Shown here piece after piece: positions 1 through 8,213 of a DNA stretch of 64,000 bases (its first letter is position 1; each line of letters starts with the position of its first letter). The stretch is from NCBI RefSeq assembly GCF_002368095.1, contig NZ_AP018227.1, positions 484,488-548,487 on the forward strand, in the 5' to 3' direction. The notes under the pieces were generated by a model, which was not told the origin of the DNA, did not search any database, and saw only the letters and a list, made by a program, of their open reading frames with translations. The DNA is from Calothrix parasitica NIES-267 (GTDB lineage: Bacteria; Cyanobacteriota; Cyanobacteriia; Cyanobacteriales; Nostocaceae). Made by a program: the position numbers and the translations under genes.

Positions 1-31
1 CCCCTCTCCCCCCTCTTCCCCCTCTCCCCCT
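1..31. repeat. pyrimidine-rich short repeat at the window edge
   Basis: Degenerate tandem runs of CCCCTCT/CCCCCTC type, resembling the STRR heptamers seen elsewhere in the window. The array is cut by the window edge. Confidence 0.4.
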
Positions 32-172
32 CTACCTCATCTCCTCCATAATTCCACTGATTTCATCTAAAGGCTCAGTAGATATATCTAAAGCTAGATG
101 CGTATATTTACGAAAAATATTACTAGTTGAATATATATCTATTTGATTAAAACCTTCGATTCGATGAAGCAA
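32..172 (-). other. short ORF or 3' gene remnant, function unknown
   Basis: A 46-codon open frame from a TTG at 172 to a TAG at 32-34. The product reads as an ordinary soluble protein tail ending ISGIMEEMR. No domain is recognised and no ribosome binding site is seen. It ends next to the pyrimidine repeat and overlaps the start of the divergent gene at 164 by a few bases. It could be the surviving C-terminus of a decayed gene or a chance frame. Confidence 0.2.
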
Positions 173-745
173 TCACATATATTGAAACTTGCTATGGTGA
201 CTTTACTATCTTTAGGAGGTGTAGGGGTTGTAGGAGGGGGTTTCTTCTTAACACGGGCTTTTAATAATAAAAAAGAAAGTAAGGTAATAATAAATACGTC
301 AAATTATCAAGATATTCGTCATAAAAACTGGTCTAATCAAGCATTAATAAACCATTTTCCCGCCATCATTTCTAGTGAAGCTAAAGATGCGCGGGTTATT
401 TTTTATCCTGGTTCTCCAGAATACGGTAAGATTTTTCAGCTAAGGATGAAGCTATCGCAAGAACAAATAAAAAAATCACTTGATAAATATAGAGATGTAG
501 CTAAATATAAATTTCAAGGTGGTGATACTAATGACCATTCAAATCAAGAAAATGGAGTACCCACGACTTTTTTATATACTGCTAATTTGGAAGCTAAAAG
601 TTTTCCTTCGACTTACGAAATATTAGTATTAAATGCAAATAATCGCAGTACTTCTGATGACTTTTCCTGGAATCATGGAAATAGTTATGGAGTTGCAATT
701 AATAGTACTACTTCAGAAATTATTTATTGGGCTGAAGAATGGTAA
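164..745 (+). CDS. hypothetical membrane-anchored protein
   Basis: 193 aa if translation starts at ATG 164. A TTG at 143 would add seven residues but overlaps the opposite frame. The N-terminus is basic and followed by a hydrophobic, glycine-rich segment (about residues 8-30, with GGVGVVGGG), so a single membrane anchor or uncleaved signal is likely. The rest is a hydrophilic extracytoplasmic domain with aromatic and Asn-rich stretches, ending IIYWAEEW. I do not recognise the family. Codon use is AT-rich like the neighbours. The gene stands alone, followed by a repeat region. Confidence 0.6.
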   Translation: MKQSHILKLAMVTLLSLGGVGVVGGGFFLTRAFNNKKESKVIINTSNYQDIRHKNWSNQALINHFPAIISSEAKDARVIFYPGSPEYGKIFQLRMKLSQEQIKKSLDKYRDVAKYKFQGGDTNDHSNQENGVPTTFLYTANLEAKSFPSTYEILVLNANNRSTSDDFSWNHGNSYGVAINSTTSEIIYWAEEW

Positions 746-762
746 TAGTATTTTATATTTTG

Positions 763-880
763 GATTTTGCGGAAAGTTTGGGTTGTAGATTCTCTTCCCG
801 TTCACCGTCAGGTACGGTTCAGTTTGACGGGAAGAACATCTCCCGGTCAACTTCTCTTCCCCAAAACTTTCTAAGACGGA
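763..880. repeat. dispersed hairpin repeat, GGAAAG...CTTTC, copy 1
   Basis: Begins TTTTGCGGAAAG and ends CTTTCTAAGACGGA. The outer arms are imperfect complements (GGAAAGTTTGGG with CCCAAAACTTTC). A shorter relative lies at 46122-46178 with the same outer sequences. This copy carries a longer interior that itself contains the inverted arms TTCCCGTC and GACGGGAA. Confidence 0.5.
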
Positions 881-969
881 CTTTGGACTTTAGATTTCAA
901 TAACGGATGCGCTTTTCTTGGATTATTAAATATGACACAATTTTTGGTAATGCTGGTAGTGATTTAACT

Positions 970-1058
970 CACATCTTGCACCAGTTGCAGAAACCCGGTT
1001 TCTTGTTAATTAAACAAAGAGATAATAATGCTTTCACTTCCGAGAAACCGGGTTTCTT
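970..1058. repeat. paired CCCGG palindrome repeat, copy A
   Basis: Two facing palindromes, AAACCCGGTTT and AAACCGGGTTT, lie about 55 bp apart. The segment CACATCTTGCACCAGTTGCAG precedes the first, and TAATGCTTTCA lies between them. The same layout recurs at 5386-5473, so this is a dispersed element rather than coding sequence, although a frame runs through it from 907 to 1185. Confidence 0.6.
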
Positions 1059-1160
1059 TAATCTTCTTGAGAATGGTACAAGATATAAGTTGGTTTGGTT
1101 GGGTGCTGGTGAAGCTACCGTAATTCTAGAAACTGGTGAAGGTTTTGACACCGTGAAGAA

Positions 1161-2666
1161 CAGGGCAAACGCATCTAAATTCTAATAAATTTTAAAGGTG
1201 CAGGTGCGCCTGCGGCGCACTTTGCACCGTCAATGCGATCGCCCTAACCCGAAAGTACTGCTTCCCCTTCTGTGTGGTAGCCTAAAACAATCAGGGTGAG
1301 GTGCAAAATGGTTCAAAATGAAACTGAAACCGAAGCAGACAATCTCGGATTACTTCGTGGATATTGAAGACCCTAGAATTGAGCGTACAAAGAAACATAA
1401 GCTAATTGACGTTATCACGATTGCTATTTGTGCAGTAATTTGTGGGGCTGACTCATGGGTAGCAATTGAGACATATGGATTAGCAAAACGAAAGTGGTTA
1501 AAACGTTTCTTAGAACTACCAAACGGCATCCCGTCACACGATACATTTGCAAGAATATTTTCTCTAATAGATCCACAAAATTTTCAAGAATGTTTTGCAT
1601 CATGGATAAAATCAGTTGCACATTTAACTGATGGTGAAGTGATTGCGATTGACGGTAAAAATTTAAAACATTCATATGATAAAAAAGCCGGTAATCGTTC
1701 CATCAGTATGGTTAGTGCTTGGGCAGCAACTAATAAATTAGTTCTTGGTCAAAGAAAAGTTGACAGCAAGTCTTTGGGTAATTACTGCAATACCAGAGTT
1801 AATAAAAGTATTAGATATTTCTGGTTGTATCGTCACAATTGATGCAATTGGATGTCAAAAGGAAATAGTTAATCTTATATCTCAAAAGGATGGAGATTAT
1901 ATAATTGCACTAAAAAAGAATCAGAAAAGTTTGTATGAAAGCACAGAGCTACTATTAGCTGAAGCAATATCAAAACGGAATAAAGGCTTTAGTGCGAGCC
2001 ATTACAGTACTCGTGAGTTTGGTCATGGACGCGAAGAAGTACGAAATTATTTAATGCTCACTGATATCTCTAGTCAAATTGACCCAGAGAATAAATGGAA
2101 GAAATTAAACAGTATAGGCATGGTTGAATCAGTTAGAACCGAGAATGGGAAAACAACTGTTGAAACTCGTTATTATATTAGCAGTTTAAAATTAGATGCA
2201 AGAAAATTTGGAGACTCAATTCGTAGCCATTGGGGTATTGAAAATTCGTTGCATTGGATATTAGATGTAGCCTTAGATGAGGATGATTGTAGATAAGACA
2301 AGGATAATTCACCGCAGAACTTCGCTGTTCTTCGTCATATTGCAGTGAATCTTTTGGGTAAAGAAAAAACTAAAAAAATTGGAATTAAAAATAAACAATT
2401 TTTGGCTGCTATAGATGATAATTATCTAACTAAAGTTTTAGGATTAAATTATTAATTACTCTCATTGCTCAGCATTATTATTTTTTCTATTTTAGATAAT
2501 CATATCTATGGATATATACTGCCTTTATTTAGGTAATTATAGTTTTTTTATATACTTGAGTTTATATTTGGATTGAATTGTGAGTTATGGACTCGTTTTT
2601 ATTATTTCTCCCTCGCGCTGGTGCGGCGTAGCCGCACCTAGCTTAATTTAAGATGCGTTGCCCCTG
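1161..2666 (+). mobile_element. ISAs1-family insertion sequence, degenerate
   Basis: About 1.5 kb bounded by imperfect terminal inverted repeats. The left end starts CAGGGCAAACGCATCTAAAT at 1161 and the right end finishes ATGCGTTGCCCCTG at 2666. The right end carries one extra C in its C run, and small differences separate the ends. It encodes one ISAs1 (DDE) transposase, now broken. Each subterminal region has a strong GC-rich hairpin (GTGCGC/GCGCAC near 1204-1221; GTGCGGC/GCCGCAC near 2620-2640). No convincing 8-bp target duplication is visible, in keeping with a rearranged or old insertion. Confidence 0.85.
1318..2455 (+). pseudogene. ISAs1-family transposase, frameshift plus in-frame stop
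   Basis: The reading frame starts at ATG 1318 (ISDYF, DPRIERTKKH, the family N-terminus) and runs through the catalytic region VIAIDGKNLKHS. It then loses frame around 1765-1790, where the family normally reads VDEKSNEITAIPEL; the C-terminal part resumes at ITAIPELIKVLDI in another frame. It continues through DAIGCQKEI, HWGIENSLHW and LDVALDEDD to a TAA at 2294-2296. Beyond that stop the same frame still encodes the family tail (NSPQNFAVLRHIAVNLL) to a true stop at 2453-2455. Two lesions mean it is almost certainly inactive. A programmed frameshift could explain the first lesion but not the stop codon. Confidence 0.87.
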
Positions 2667-3080
2667 AGGAATCAAGTTGGTAAATTTATAATCGCTTTGG
2701 ATTATTCCGAATCAATGTTGGGAATGTTGAAGAAGCAATTAGATATACAGAAAATAAGTAACTCCGAGAACCTGGTTATTATTCGAGGAAATGCAGAATC
2801 GATTCCTTTGATTGATAATTGTCTAGATGCAGTTTATGTTGGAGCAGCAATACATTGTTGGGAGAATCCTCGAAAAGCTATTGAAGAAATATATCGAGTA
2901 CTAAAAAAAGGTGGTAAATTATTCGCTACGACATTTACCGATTTTTTCCCTAACTTGAATAGGTTGGTTTTTATGTCAAATGAAGAATTAAGAGAAATTT
3001 TTGCAGGAGTAGGTTTTCAAAAACAATCTTTAGAAATAAAATCTGAAGGGGTATATGTCACTATTAGATGTGTAAAGTGA
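2667..3080 (+). pseudogene. class I SAM-dependent methyltransferase, N-terminus missing
   Basis: The frame encodes the middle and end of a Methyltransf_11/UbiE-like enzyme: ALDYSESML (acidic loop after strand 2), RGNAESIPL (motif II region), then AAIHCWENP and RVLKKGGKLF (post-motif region). The glycine-rich SAM-binding motif I that should precede these is absent. The frame runs directly out of the right end of the IS element; the only upstream start is a TTG inside the inverted repeat. No matching N-terminal half lies on the left side of the IS, so the insertion was accompanied by deletion. Probably non-functional. Confidence 0.75.
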
Positions 3081-3091
3081 TTTAGAAAAAT

Positions 3092-4531
3092 TCAAAACGG
3101 ATTTCTATATTCTAATAAACAAACATCTGGAGAACACAAACCGGAAAATTTTATAGTTTCTACAAATAATGTACTTAAGTTCATTTTCCGAATTACATGA
3201 TTGTTTGTATCAGCTATATATAAATAACCATCCAAGAAAGTTAATCCCGAAGGTTCTGAAAAACTATTATTTTCTAAAACACTTTGACAATCACCAGTTA
3301 CAGGATTTACTAATTTAATTTTATGGTTATATGTATCGGCTATCCACAAATTATTATCAGCATATTCTATTCCCAAACAATGCTGCAATCTCGCATTAAA
3401 ACCTTGTCCGTCAACATCTCCAAAAGCATTTAAATCTCCACTACCACAAATTGTTTTAACTAATCCTTTTTCTAAATCAATACTACGAATTGAACTAACT
3501 TCACTGTCAGCAATATATAATTTTTTACCGTCAGTAGTAATACCACTAGGTTGAGCAAAAGCTGATTCGGAAAGCGAACCATCAAAACAAGATTCCGCAC
3601 CTCTACCAGCGTAGTTTTTAATAATATTGCTTTCTAAATCCAATTCCCAAATCTGATGAGAACCAGCCATTACGATAAATAGCTTATTTGATAATTTTAC
3701 TAAATCCCAAGGAGAATTAAGATTTTCTCTAATACCCGCAATCGTTTCTAGTTTCTGATTTTGAAAATCTATTTTTCGGATAGCATGATTTTCTGTATCG
3801 GCTATATATAAAATATTATTTACATCATCAAAAGCCATTCCTTGAGGAGCAAAAAATTCAGCTTCGGTGAAACTATCATCTTTTAAACCAGGTTGACCGC
3901 TACCAATAACATGTAAAACTTCACCATCTAAATCACTTACAATAATCCGGTGGTGTCCCGAATCAGCGATAAACAATTTCGAGTCAGTAGCTAATACTTT
4001 ACCGGGAAAAGCTAAAGGTGTAATTAAAGGTGTTTTCTGTTTTTCTAAAATTAAATCTATTTCTTGAAAATTAATTTTATCCTTTTCTTGATATTGTTGA
4101 ATTAGCTTTTCAATCAACTCATCTAAAATTTGACGTTTTCCTTCACCAGTCAAAGTCGCTACTATATAACCTTGAGGGTCAATTACAACAAAAGTGGGAT
4201 AAGCTTTTACAGCATATTCTTGCCAAACTCTAAAATCTTTATCAACTAAAACCGGATGCTCGATATCGTAACGTAAAATTGCTTGACGAATATTTTCGGT
4301 TTCCTTCTCATTCTCGAATTTAGCCGAATGAATTCCAATAACCGTAACGCTGTTTTTATATTTTTGTTCGAGATATTTTAAATCTGGTAAAACGTGAAGA
4401 CAGTTAATACAACAGTAAGTCCAAAAATCAAGAATTACAATTCTTCCTCTTAGTTGTTTTAATGAAAAGGGTTTATCTGTATTCAACCAAGGATAATTCT
4501 GTGGTAATTCTGGTGAACGAATACTTCTCAT
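3092..4531 (-). CDS. thioredoxin-like/NHL-repeat protein (NHLRC2-like)
   Basis: 479 aa. Residues about 10-150 form a TlpA/AhpC-type thioredoxin fold with the redox motif in WTYCCINC (Cys41 and Cys44) and the cis-proline region KAYPTFVVIDP. From about residue 170 onward there are five or six NHL blades with recurring LFIADSGHHRI, LYIADTENHAIRKI and LWIADTYNHKIKLV, giving a beta-propeller. No signal peptide is visible, so a cytosolic location is likely. The domain order matches bacterial and animal NHLRC2 proteins. Substrate unknown; a thiol-redox role with propeller-mediated partner binding is inference. Stands alone; a STRR-like GGGGATT array lies just upstream of the start. Confidence 0.85.
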   Translation of the reverse strand: MRSIRSPELPQNYPWLNTDKPFSLKQLRGRIVILDFWTYCCINCLHVLPDLKYLEQKYKNSVTVIGIHSAKFENEKETENIRQAILRYDIEHPVLVDKDFRVWQEYAVKAYPTFVVIDPQGYIVATLTGEGKRQILDELIEKLIQQYQEKDKINFQEIDLILEKQKTPLITPLAFPGKVLATDSKLFIADSGHHRIIVSDLDGEVLHVIGSGQPGLKDDSFTEAEFFAPQGMAFDDVNNILYIADTENHAIRKIDFQNQKLETIAGIRENLNSPWDLVKLSNKLFIVMAGSHQIWELDLESNIIKNYAGRGAESCFDGSLSESAFAQPSGITTDGKKLYIADSEVSSIRSIDLEKGLVKTICGSGDLNAFGDVDGQGFNARLQHCLGIEYADNNLWIADTYNHKIKLVNPVTGDCQSVLENNSFSEPSGLTFLDGYLYIADTNNHVIRKMNLSTLFVETIKFSGLCSPDVCLLEYRNPF

Positions 4532-4594
4532 TGGGAATGGGGAATTGGGGATTAGGCATTGGTAATTATATAATAAATTGATAAAATAATTTTT

Positions 4595-5215
4595 CTACAA
4601 TCCTTTAATCATCAATAAACAGGGATTATCATCCCAAATTTGATAAAATTCTTCAATTGGCTTAAATCCCATTTTGAAATAAAAAATTCTTGTCAACGCA
4701 TAATATTTATCTGGATGAGATTCACCAAGAGTTTTAACCTGTAAATATTCAACATTATCTTGTTTAAGAAATAACTCTGCTCGTTTTAATAAGCTACTTT
4801 CAAGGGAGCATCCCAAATGTGTAAAAATATCATTTGTCATTGCGAGTGGAACGAAGCATTCACCCGAAGGGTGTGGCTCATCGCAAGACTTTGAGATTGC
4901 TTCACTTCGTTCGCAATGACAATCACAATCTTAATTTTGCAAAATTGGGATGCTCCCACTTCCAATACCTTTTCTGTGAAATTGTGGAAGTACACCCATA
5001 ACATATACTTCAGCTGCAAATTGATTGTGCTGTTTAACTGTCAAAAATCCTATGGTTTCATTATCCTTTATCGCAATAAATGTCGGAAGTTTTTCGATAT
5101 CTTTTACGTATTGAATAATTTCTACTTCAATTCCGAACCACTCAGGTAGAGAGCGGATTATTTTTTCACATACATTCCCTTTAGCGATAACAGGTTTTTC
5201 TACTATAAAATCCAC
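4595..5215 (-). pseudogene. GNAT N-acetyltransferase split by a MITE
   Basis: The N-terminal part (5215 to about 4958) has GNAT features: FIAIKDNETIGFLTV, then VYVMGVLPQFHRKGIGS, where the acetyl-CoA loop (Q/R-x-x-G-x-G) ends abruptly. The C-terminal part resumes at SSLLKRAELFL (helix 3) and runs through YALTRIFYFKMGF to LLMIKGL. Joining the two halves without the 154-bp insert plus one 8-bp duplicate restores KGIGSSLLKRAE, a standard GNAT sequence. The insert introduces a stop shortly after GIGS, so only fragments can be made. Confidence 0.85.
4804..4957. mobile_element. 154-bp MITE inserted in the acetyltransferase gene
   Basis: The termini are exact inverted repeats, GGGAGCATCCCAA and TTGGGATGCTCCC. 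The interior has a second inverted pair, GTCATTGCGAG and TTCGCAATGAC. The flanks ACTTTCAA (4796-4803) and ACTTCCAA (4958-4965) form an 8-bp target duplication with one mismatch. It has no coding capacity. The GTCATTGCGA core recurs in the elements at 13137 and 18274. Confidence 0.85.
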
Positions 5216-5385
5216 TATTTATTTATCAATGAATTTTTCAGATTATTCTTCGATTATTCGTACTTTAGATATTACAACATCTATAGAAAACTTGTAGGGT
5301 AAGTTATAACGCGAAAATAATTCAAATGATAATAAAAGATATTGTGATTCGCGTCTAACGTACCGTTTTCACCTTCAATTTAATT

Positions 5386-5473
5386 CATATCTTATACCAG
5401 TTACAGAAACCCGGTTTATTTACAATTTAACAACTATAAAATTATGCTTTCAACAATAAAAACCGGGTTTATT
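5386..5473. repeat. paired CCCGG palindrome repeat, copy B
   Basis: Same order as copy A at 970-1058: CATATCTTATACCAGTTACAG, AAACCCGGTTT, an AT-rich spacer containing TTATGCTTTCA, then AAACCGGGTTT. It sits just past the stop of the lipoprotein gene (opposite strand) and could act as a transcription terminator or processing hairpin. Confidence 0.6.
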
Positions 5474-5480
5474 AGGAGAT

Positions 5481-7526
5481 TTAAGGAACAATTTCCGTCC
5501 GACCAGATATTTTAGGAACAGTAGTTTCTTGTTGTTCTGGTATAGTATCGATTTCTAATTCATCAACTTCCGGAATTGTTTTTTCAATCTTAATTTCTGC
5601 TGGTGTTTCGATTACTTCTGGAGATTCCAGTGTCGGTACGGGTGTTGTACGTCGAGGAAGGTTGAAGTATTCTCCTAATTTCTTAGTTGTTGATTTCGCT
5701 TCTGGAGTTACTTCAATTTCTGGTTCCGGTATATCCTGTTCAATTACTGGAGTTTTATTTTCTAGAGGTTCGACAATTTGAGGTAATGTCGGTGTTAATT
5801 CTGGGGTTGGTTCAACTTCTTCTGTCGGAGTATCAGTTATGTCCGGTTGCGGAATTGACGTTTCATCTTCTTTATTACGCTTAAACCGATTCAAAAATCC
5901 ATCTAGTTTCGATTTCTCAGGTTGTGGAATTGGTTTAGCTTGTTGTTCTGGTTGTTCTTGATTAATCTCGGGTTGTGGAATTTCAATCTCTTCGGGAATT
6001 GTTTCTTCTAATTTCGGTTCCGATTCTGGTGTTTCAATTACTTTCGGAATTGTCTCTTCCAAATTACTTTCGGATTCTGGTGTTTTAATAATTTCTGGAG
6101 TTGCTTCCACTGTAGGTTGTGGAATTGAGGTTTTATCTTCTTTATTACGTTTAAGTCGATTCAAAAATCCATCCAGTTTCGATTTCTCAGGTTGTGGAAT
6201 TGGTGTAGTTTCTACTTCTGGTGTTTCTGTTAAGGGAGTTTCGATGATTTCGGGAATTGTTTCTTCTAGCTCGGGTTCCGGTTCTGGTGTTTCGATAACT
6301 TCGGGAATTGTTTCTTCTAATTCAGTTTCAGATTCGGGTGTTTCAATAACTTCGGGAATTGTTTCTTCTAGCTCGGGTTCCGGTTGAATTATTTCCGGTT
6401 GTGGAATTTCAATTATTTCTGGAACTGCTTCTGATGTAGGTTCTGGAGCAGGTACTTTATCTGATTTATCGCGCTTGAATCTATCAAAAAATCCACCTTT
6501 ATCTGATTTATCTTCTAATTGCGTTTCAGGATTTAATTCAATAGGAATTTCAACCGCATAATCTTTGTCTACAATTCCTTTTAATTCTTCAGCAGAAAGT
6601 TCTCCTCTAATAATTTTGGCAAGGGTATCTCTACCTTTTGGCTCATAATTAATAACTTTAACAGTACTGTTATAAACGTTTTTAACTGGATTCCCCTGAC
6701 TATCTAAAAATTCTAGTTTGACCCAGTTTTTACCTTGATTAAATCCTTTCAAATATATTGATTGCCATCTATCAATAATAAAACTTTCACCGTTAATAGT
6801 GCAGCGAATTCGCCAATCTGCAATCGGATTATCGGGATTATCTGTCTTCAGTATATGTAGTGGAGCGTTGGTTAAATAAAAATCAAGTAAAATCGGCTCT
6901 GCACCATAACTACCTTCGGGACTGTTATAAGTCAATATTGGCAGTTCGCTATCTGGATTGTTATCGTCGCTCTTGGTAAATACGTGAAATGTAGTTTCAG
7001 CGTAAGCACCTTCGTTTTTAAAGCTTTCATCCCAGGGACGAGCAGCAAAGACACGTAAAGTATGAGTACCGGGAGATAAGTTAGATAGCTCTAAAGGTTT
7101 ATTTAAGTCATAAATTTCTAATTCGGGTTGATTATCTAAAATTACTTCTAAATGTGGCCCTAACTCATACAGCGAATTTTTAAATATTGGTAAATCTTTA
7201 GCTTGAAAACGAATCTTTAATTTATCTGATTCTAATATTTCATCTGGTTGAGGGCTGAGTATTTCTACTTGGGGCTGATATTTTTCTACACTTTGACGCA
7301 GCTCTTGAATAACTTCGGGAGGAGCAACTTCGGAGATTTGACTGGAAAGCTGAGCGTTTTTCTCTCGTACTGGTTTTTCGGATAACACAATAGATGCATC
7401 TTGACTAACCGCTTTACCCCCACAAGCAGTCAAGCTCAATACCAATAGAGCTATTACCAAAGTTTTAAATAGCGCGTATCTCTTCCTAGTCAACTTAGTC
7501 AAAGCGCTCATCAACCATGAATCCAT
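5481..7526 (-). CDS. Pro/Glu-rich lipoprotein with internal repeats
   Basis: 681 aa. The N-terminal signal ends in the lipobox LTAC (Cys35), so it is probably lipidated and exported; Met6 is an alternative start. Residues about 85-330 form a conserved extracytoplasmic region with two Ig-like or carbohydrate-binding-like stretches (LSNLSPGTHTLRVFAARPW, IADWRIRCTINGESF). From about 350 the protein is low-complexity: many ETIPEVIETPE-type units and three related blocks with a basic core (GGFFDRFKRDK, DGFLNRLKRNKED, DGFLNRFKRNKED), likely an extended periplasmic spacer. I recognise it only as a conserved cyanobacterial hypothetical. Repeat number may vary between strains. Confidence 0.8.
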   Translation of the reverse strand: MDSWLMSALTKLTRKRYALFKTLVIALLVLSLTACGGKAVSQDASIVLSEKPVREKNAQLSSQISEVAPPEVIQELRQSVEKYQPQVEILSPQPDEILESDKLKIRFQAKDLPIFKNSLYELGPHLEVILDNQPELEIYDLNKPLELSNLSPGTHTLRVFAARPWDESFKNEGAYAETTFHVFTKSDDNNPDSELPILTYNSPEGSYGAEPILLDFYLTNAPLHILKTDNPDNPIADWRIRCTINGESFIIDRWQSIYLKGFNQGKNWVKLEFLDSQGNPVKNVYNSTVKVINYEPKGRDTLAKIIRGELSAEELKGIVDKDYAVEIPIELNPETQLEDKSDKGGFFDRFKRDKSDKVPAPEPTSEAVPEIIEIPQPEIIQPEPELEETIPEVIETPESETELEETIPEVIETPEPEPELEETIPEIIETPLTETPEVETTPIPQPEKSKLDGFLNRLKRNKEDKTSIPQPTVEATPEIIKTPESESNLEETIPKVIETPESEPKLEETIPEEIEIPQPEINQEQPEQQAKPIPQPEKSKLDGFLNRFKRNKEDETSIPQPDITDTPTEEVEPTPELTPTLPQIVEPLENKTPVIEQDIPEPEIEVTPEAKSTTKKLGEYFNLPRRTTPVPTLESPEVIETPAEIKIEKTIPEVDELEIDTIPEQQETTVPKISGRTEIVP

Positions 7527-8213
7527 CTTTTTCTACCTAGTATTCTCAATAATTTACATAGCCTTTGTTCAAGTTCCTATGATACATAAAGCATTCCTAT
7601 CAAAAATAAAATAATTACTTATTCTCAAGCCTTGTTAAAGACTTAGATGATAAAACAAATTTAGTATTTATCTATTTTTTTAATCAGCATTAGGCATAGA
7701 ATCTGTAACCCAAAACAGATGTTTACAATATTTTACATAGATAGTTTTACTGGCATATATATATTTATCCAAAGCATTGATTTTTACAGATGAATTTTAT
7801 TGATACCCCGTGTCAACCTTATACCAAATGGTTGCTTCAGGCATTGCAGCTATAAGATAAAACAATGATATTTAGTGGCGTAACGATTAACTTGTGTGCT
7901 ATGGATAAGGGTTAATTATACGAAATGTTGCTGTTTGTAACGAAATATATAAACTATTGACTTTTTGACCAACGCCTAAGACTGGAAAGCTTGATAAGTC
8001 AAAAATTATAGAAGTTTTAATTATTGTTAATTAAAGGCTAACAATGTGGGATATATGACTTTATAATTCAACGAGAAAGCAATATTCCACATAGAGTCTT
8101 TGCCTGCTTCAAAAAACGTATGAGTGGAAACGCTCTATATTGCGTGTGATTGAATTTGTAAAGACAACTAATGGAAAAATAATCCTCAGTCCTTTTTTTA
8201 GAGAGGAGGTCGA
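7527..8213 (+). promoter_or_regulatory. psaA upstream region
   Basis: A 687-bp AT-rich spacer shared by the divergent lipoprotein gene and psaA. No ORF of substance is seen. It holds the HLR1 site (listed separately) and ends with an unusually strong Shine-Dalgarno, GAGGAGGT at 8203-8210, three bases before the psaA ATG. The space between HLR1 and the start (about 480 bp) suggests a long 5' UTR or more than one promoter, as is usual for psaAB. Confidence 0.6.
7722..7737 (+). promoter_or_regulatory. HLR1 element, putative RpaB site
   Basis: TTTACAATATTTTACA is an exact match to the high-light regulatory consensus (G/T)TTACA-(T/A)(T/A)NN-(G/T)TTACA. HLR1 sites bind the response regulator RpaB and control photosystem I genes in other cyanobacteria. 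Its position upstream of psaA makes it a credible operator. Confidence 0.65.

Noticed and set aside
907-1185. 92-aa frame on the plus strand
   Set aside because: It is created by the paired CCCGG repeat (KPGFL/KPGFF) and runs into the IS left end; the same repeat occurs outside any frame at 5386.
1765-1790. Programmed frameshift in the ISAs1 transposase
   Set aside because: No slippery A/T run at the junction, ISAs1 elements normally use a single frame, and a second in-frame stop also interrupts the gene.
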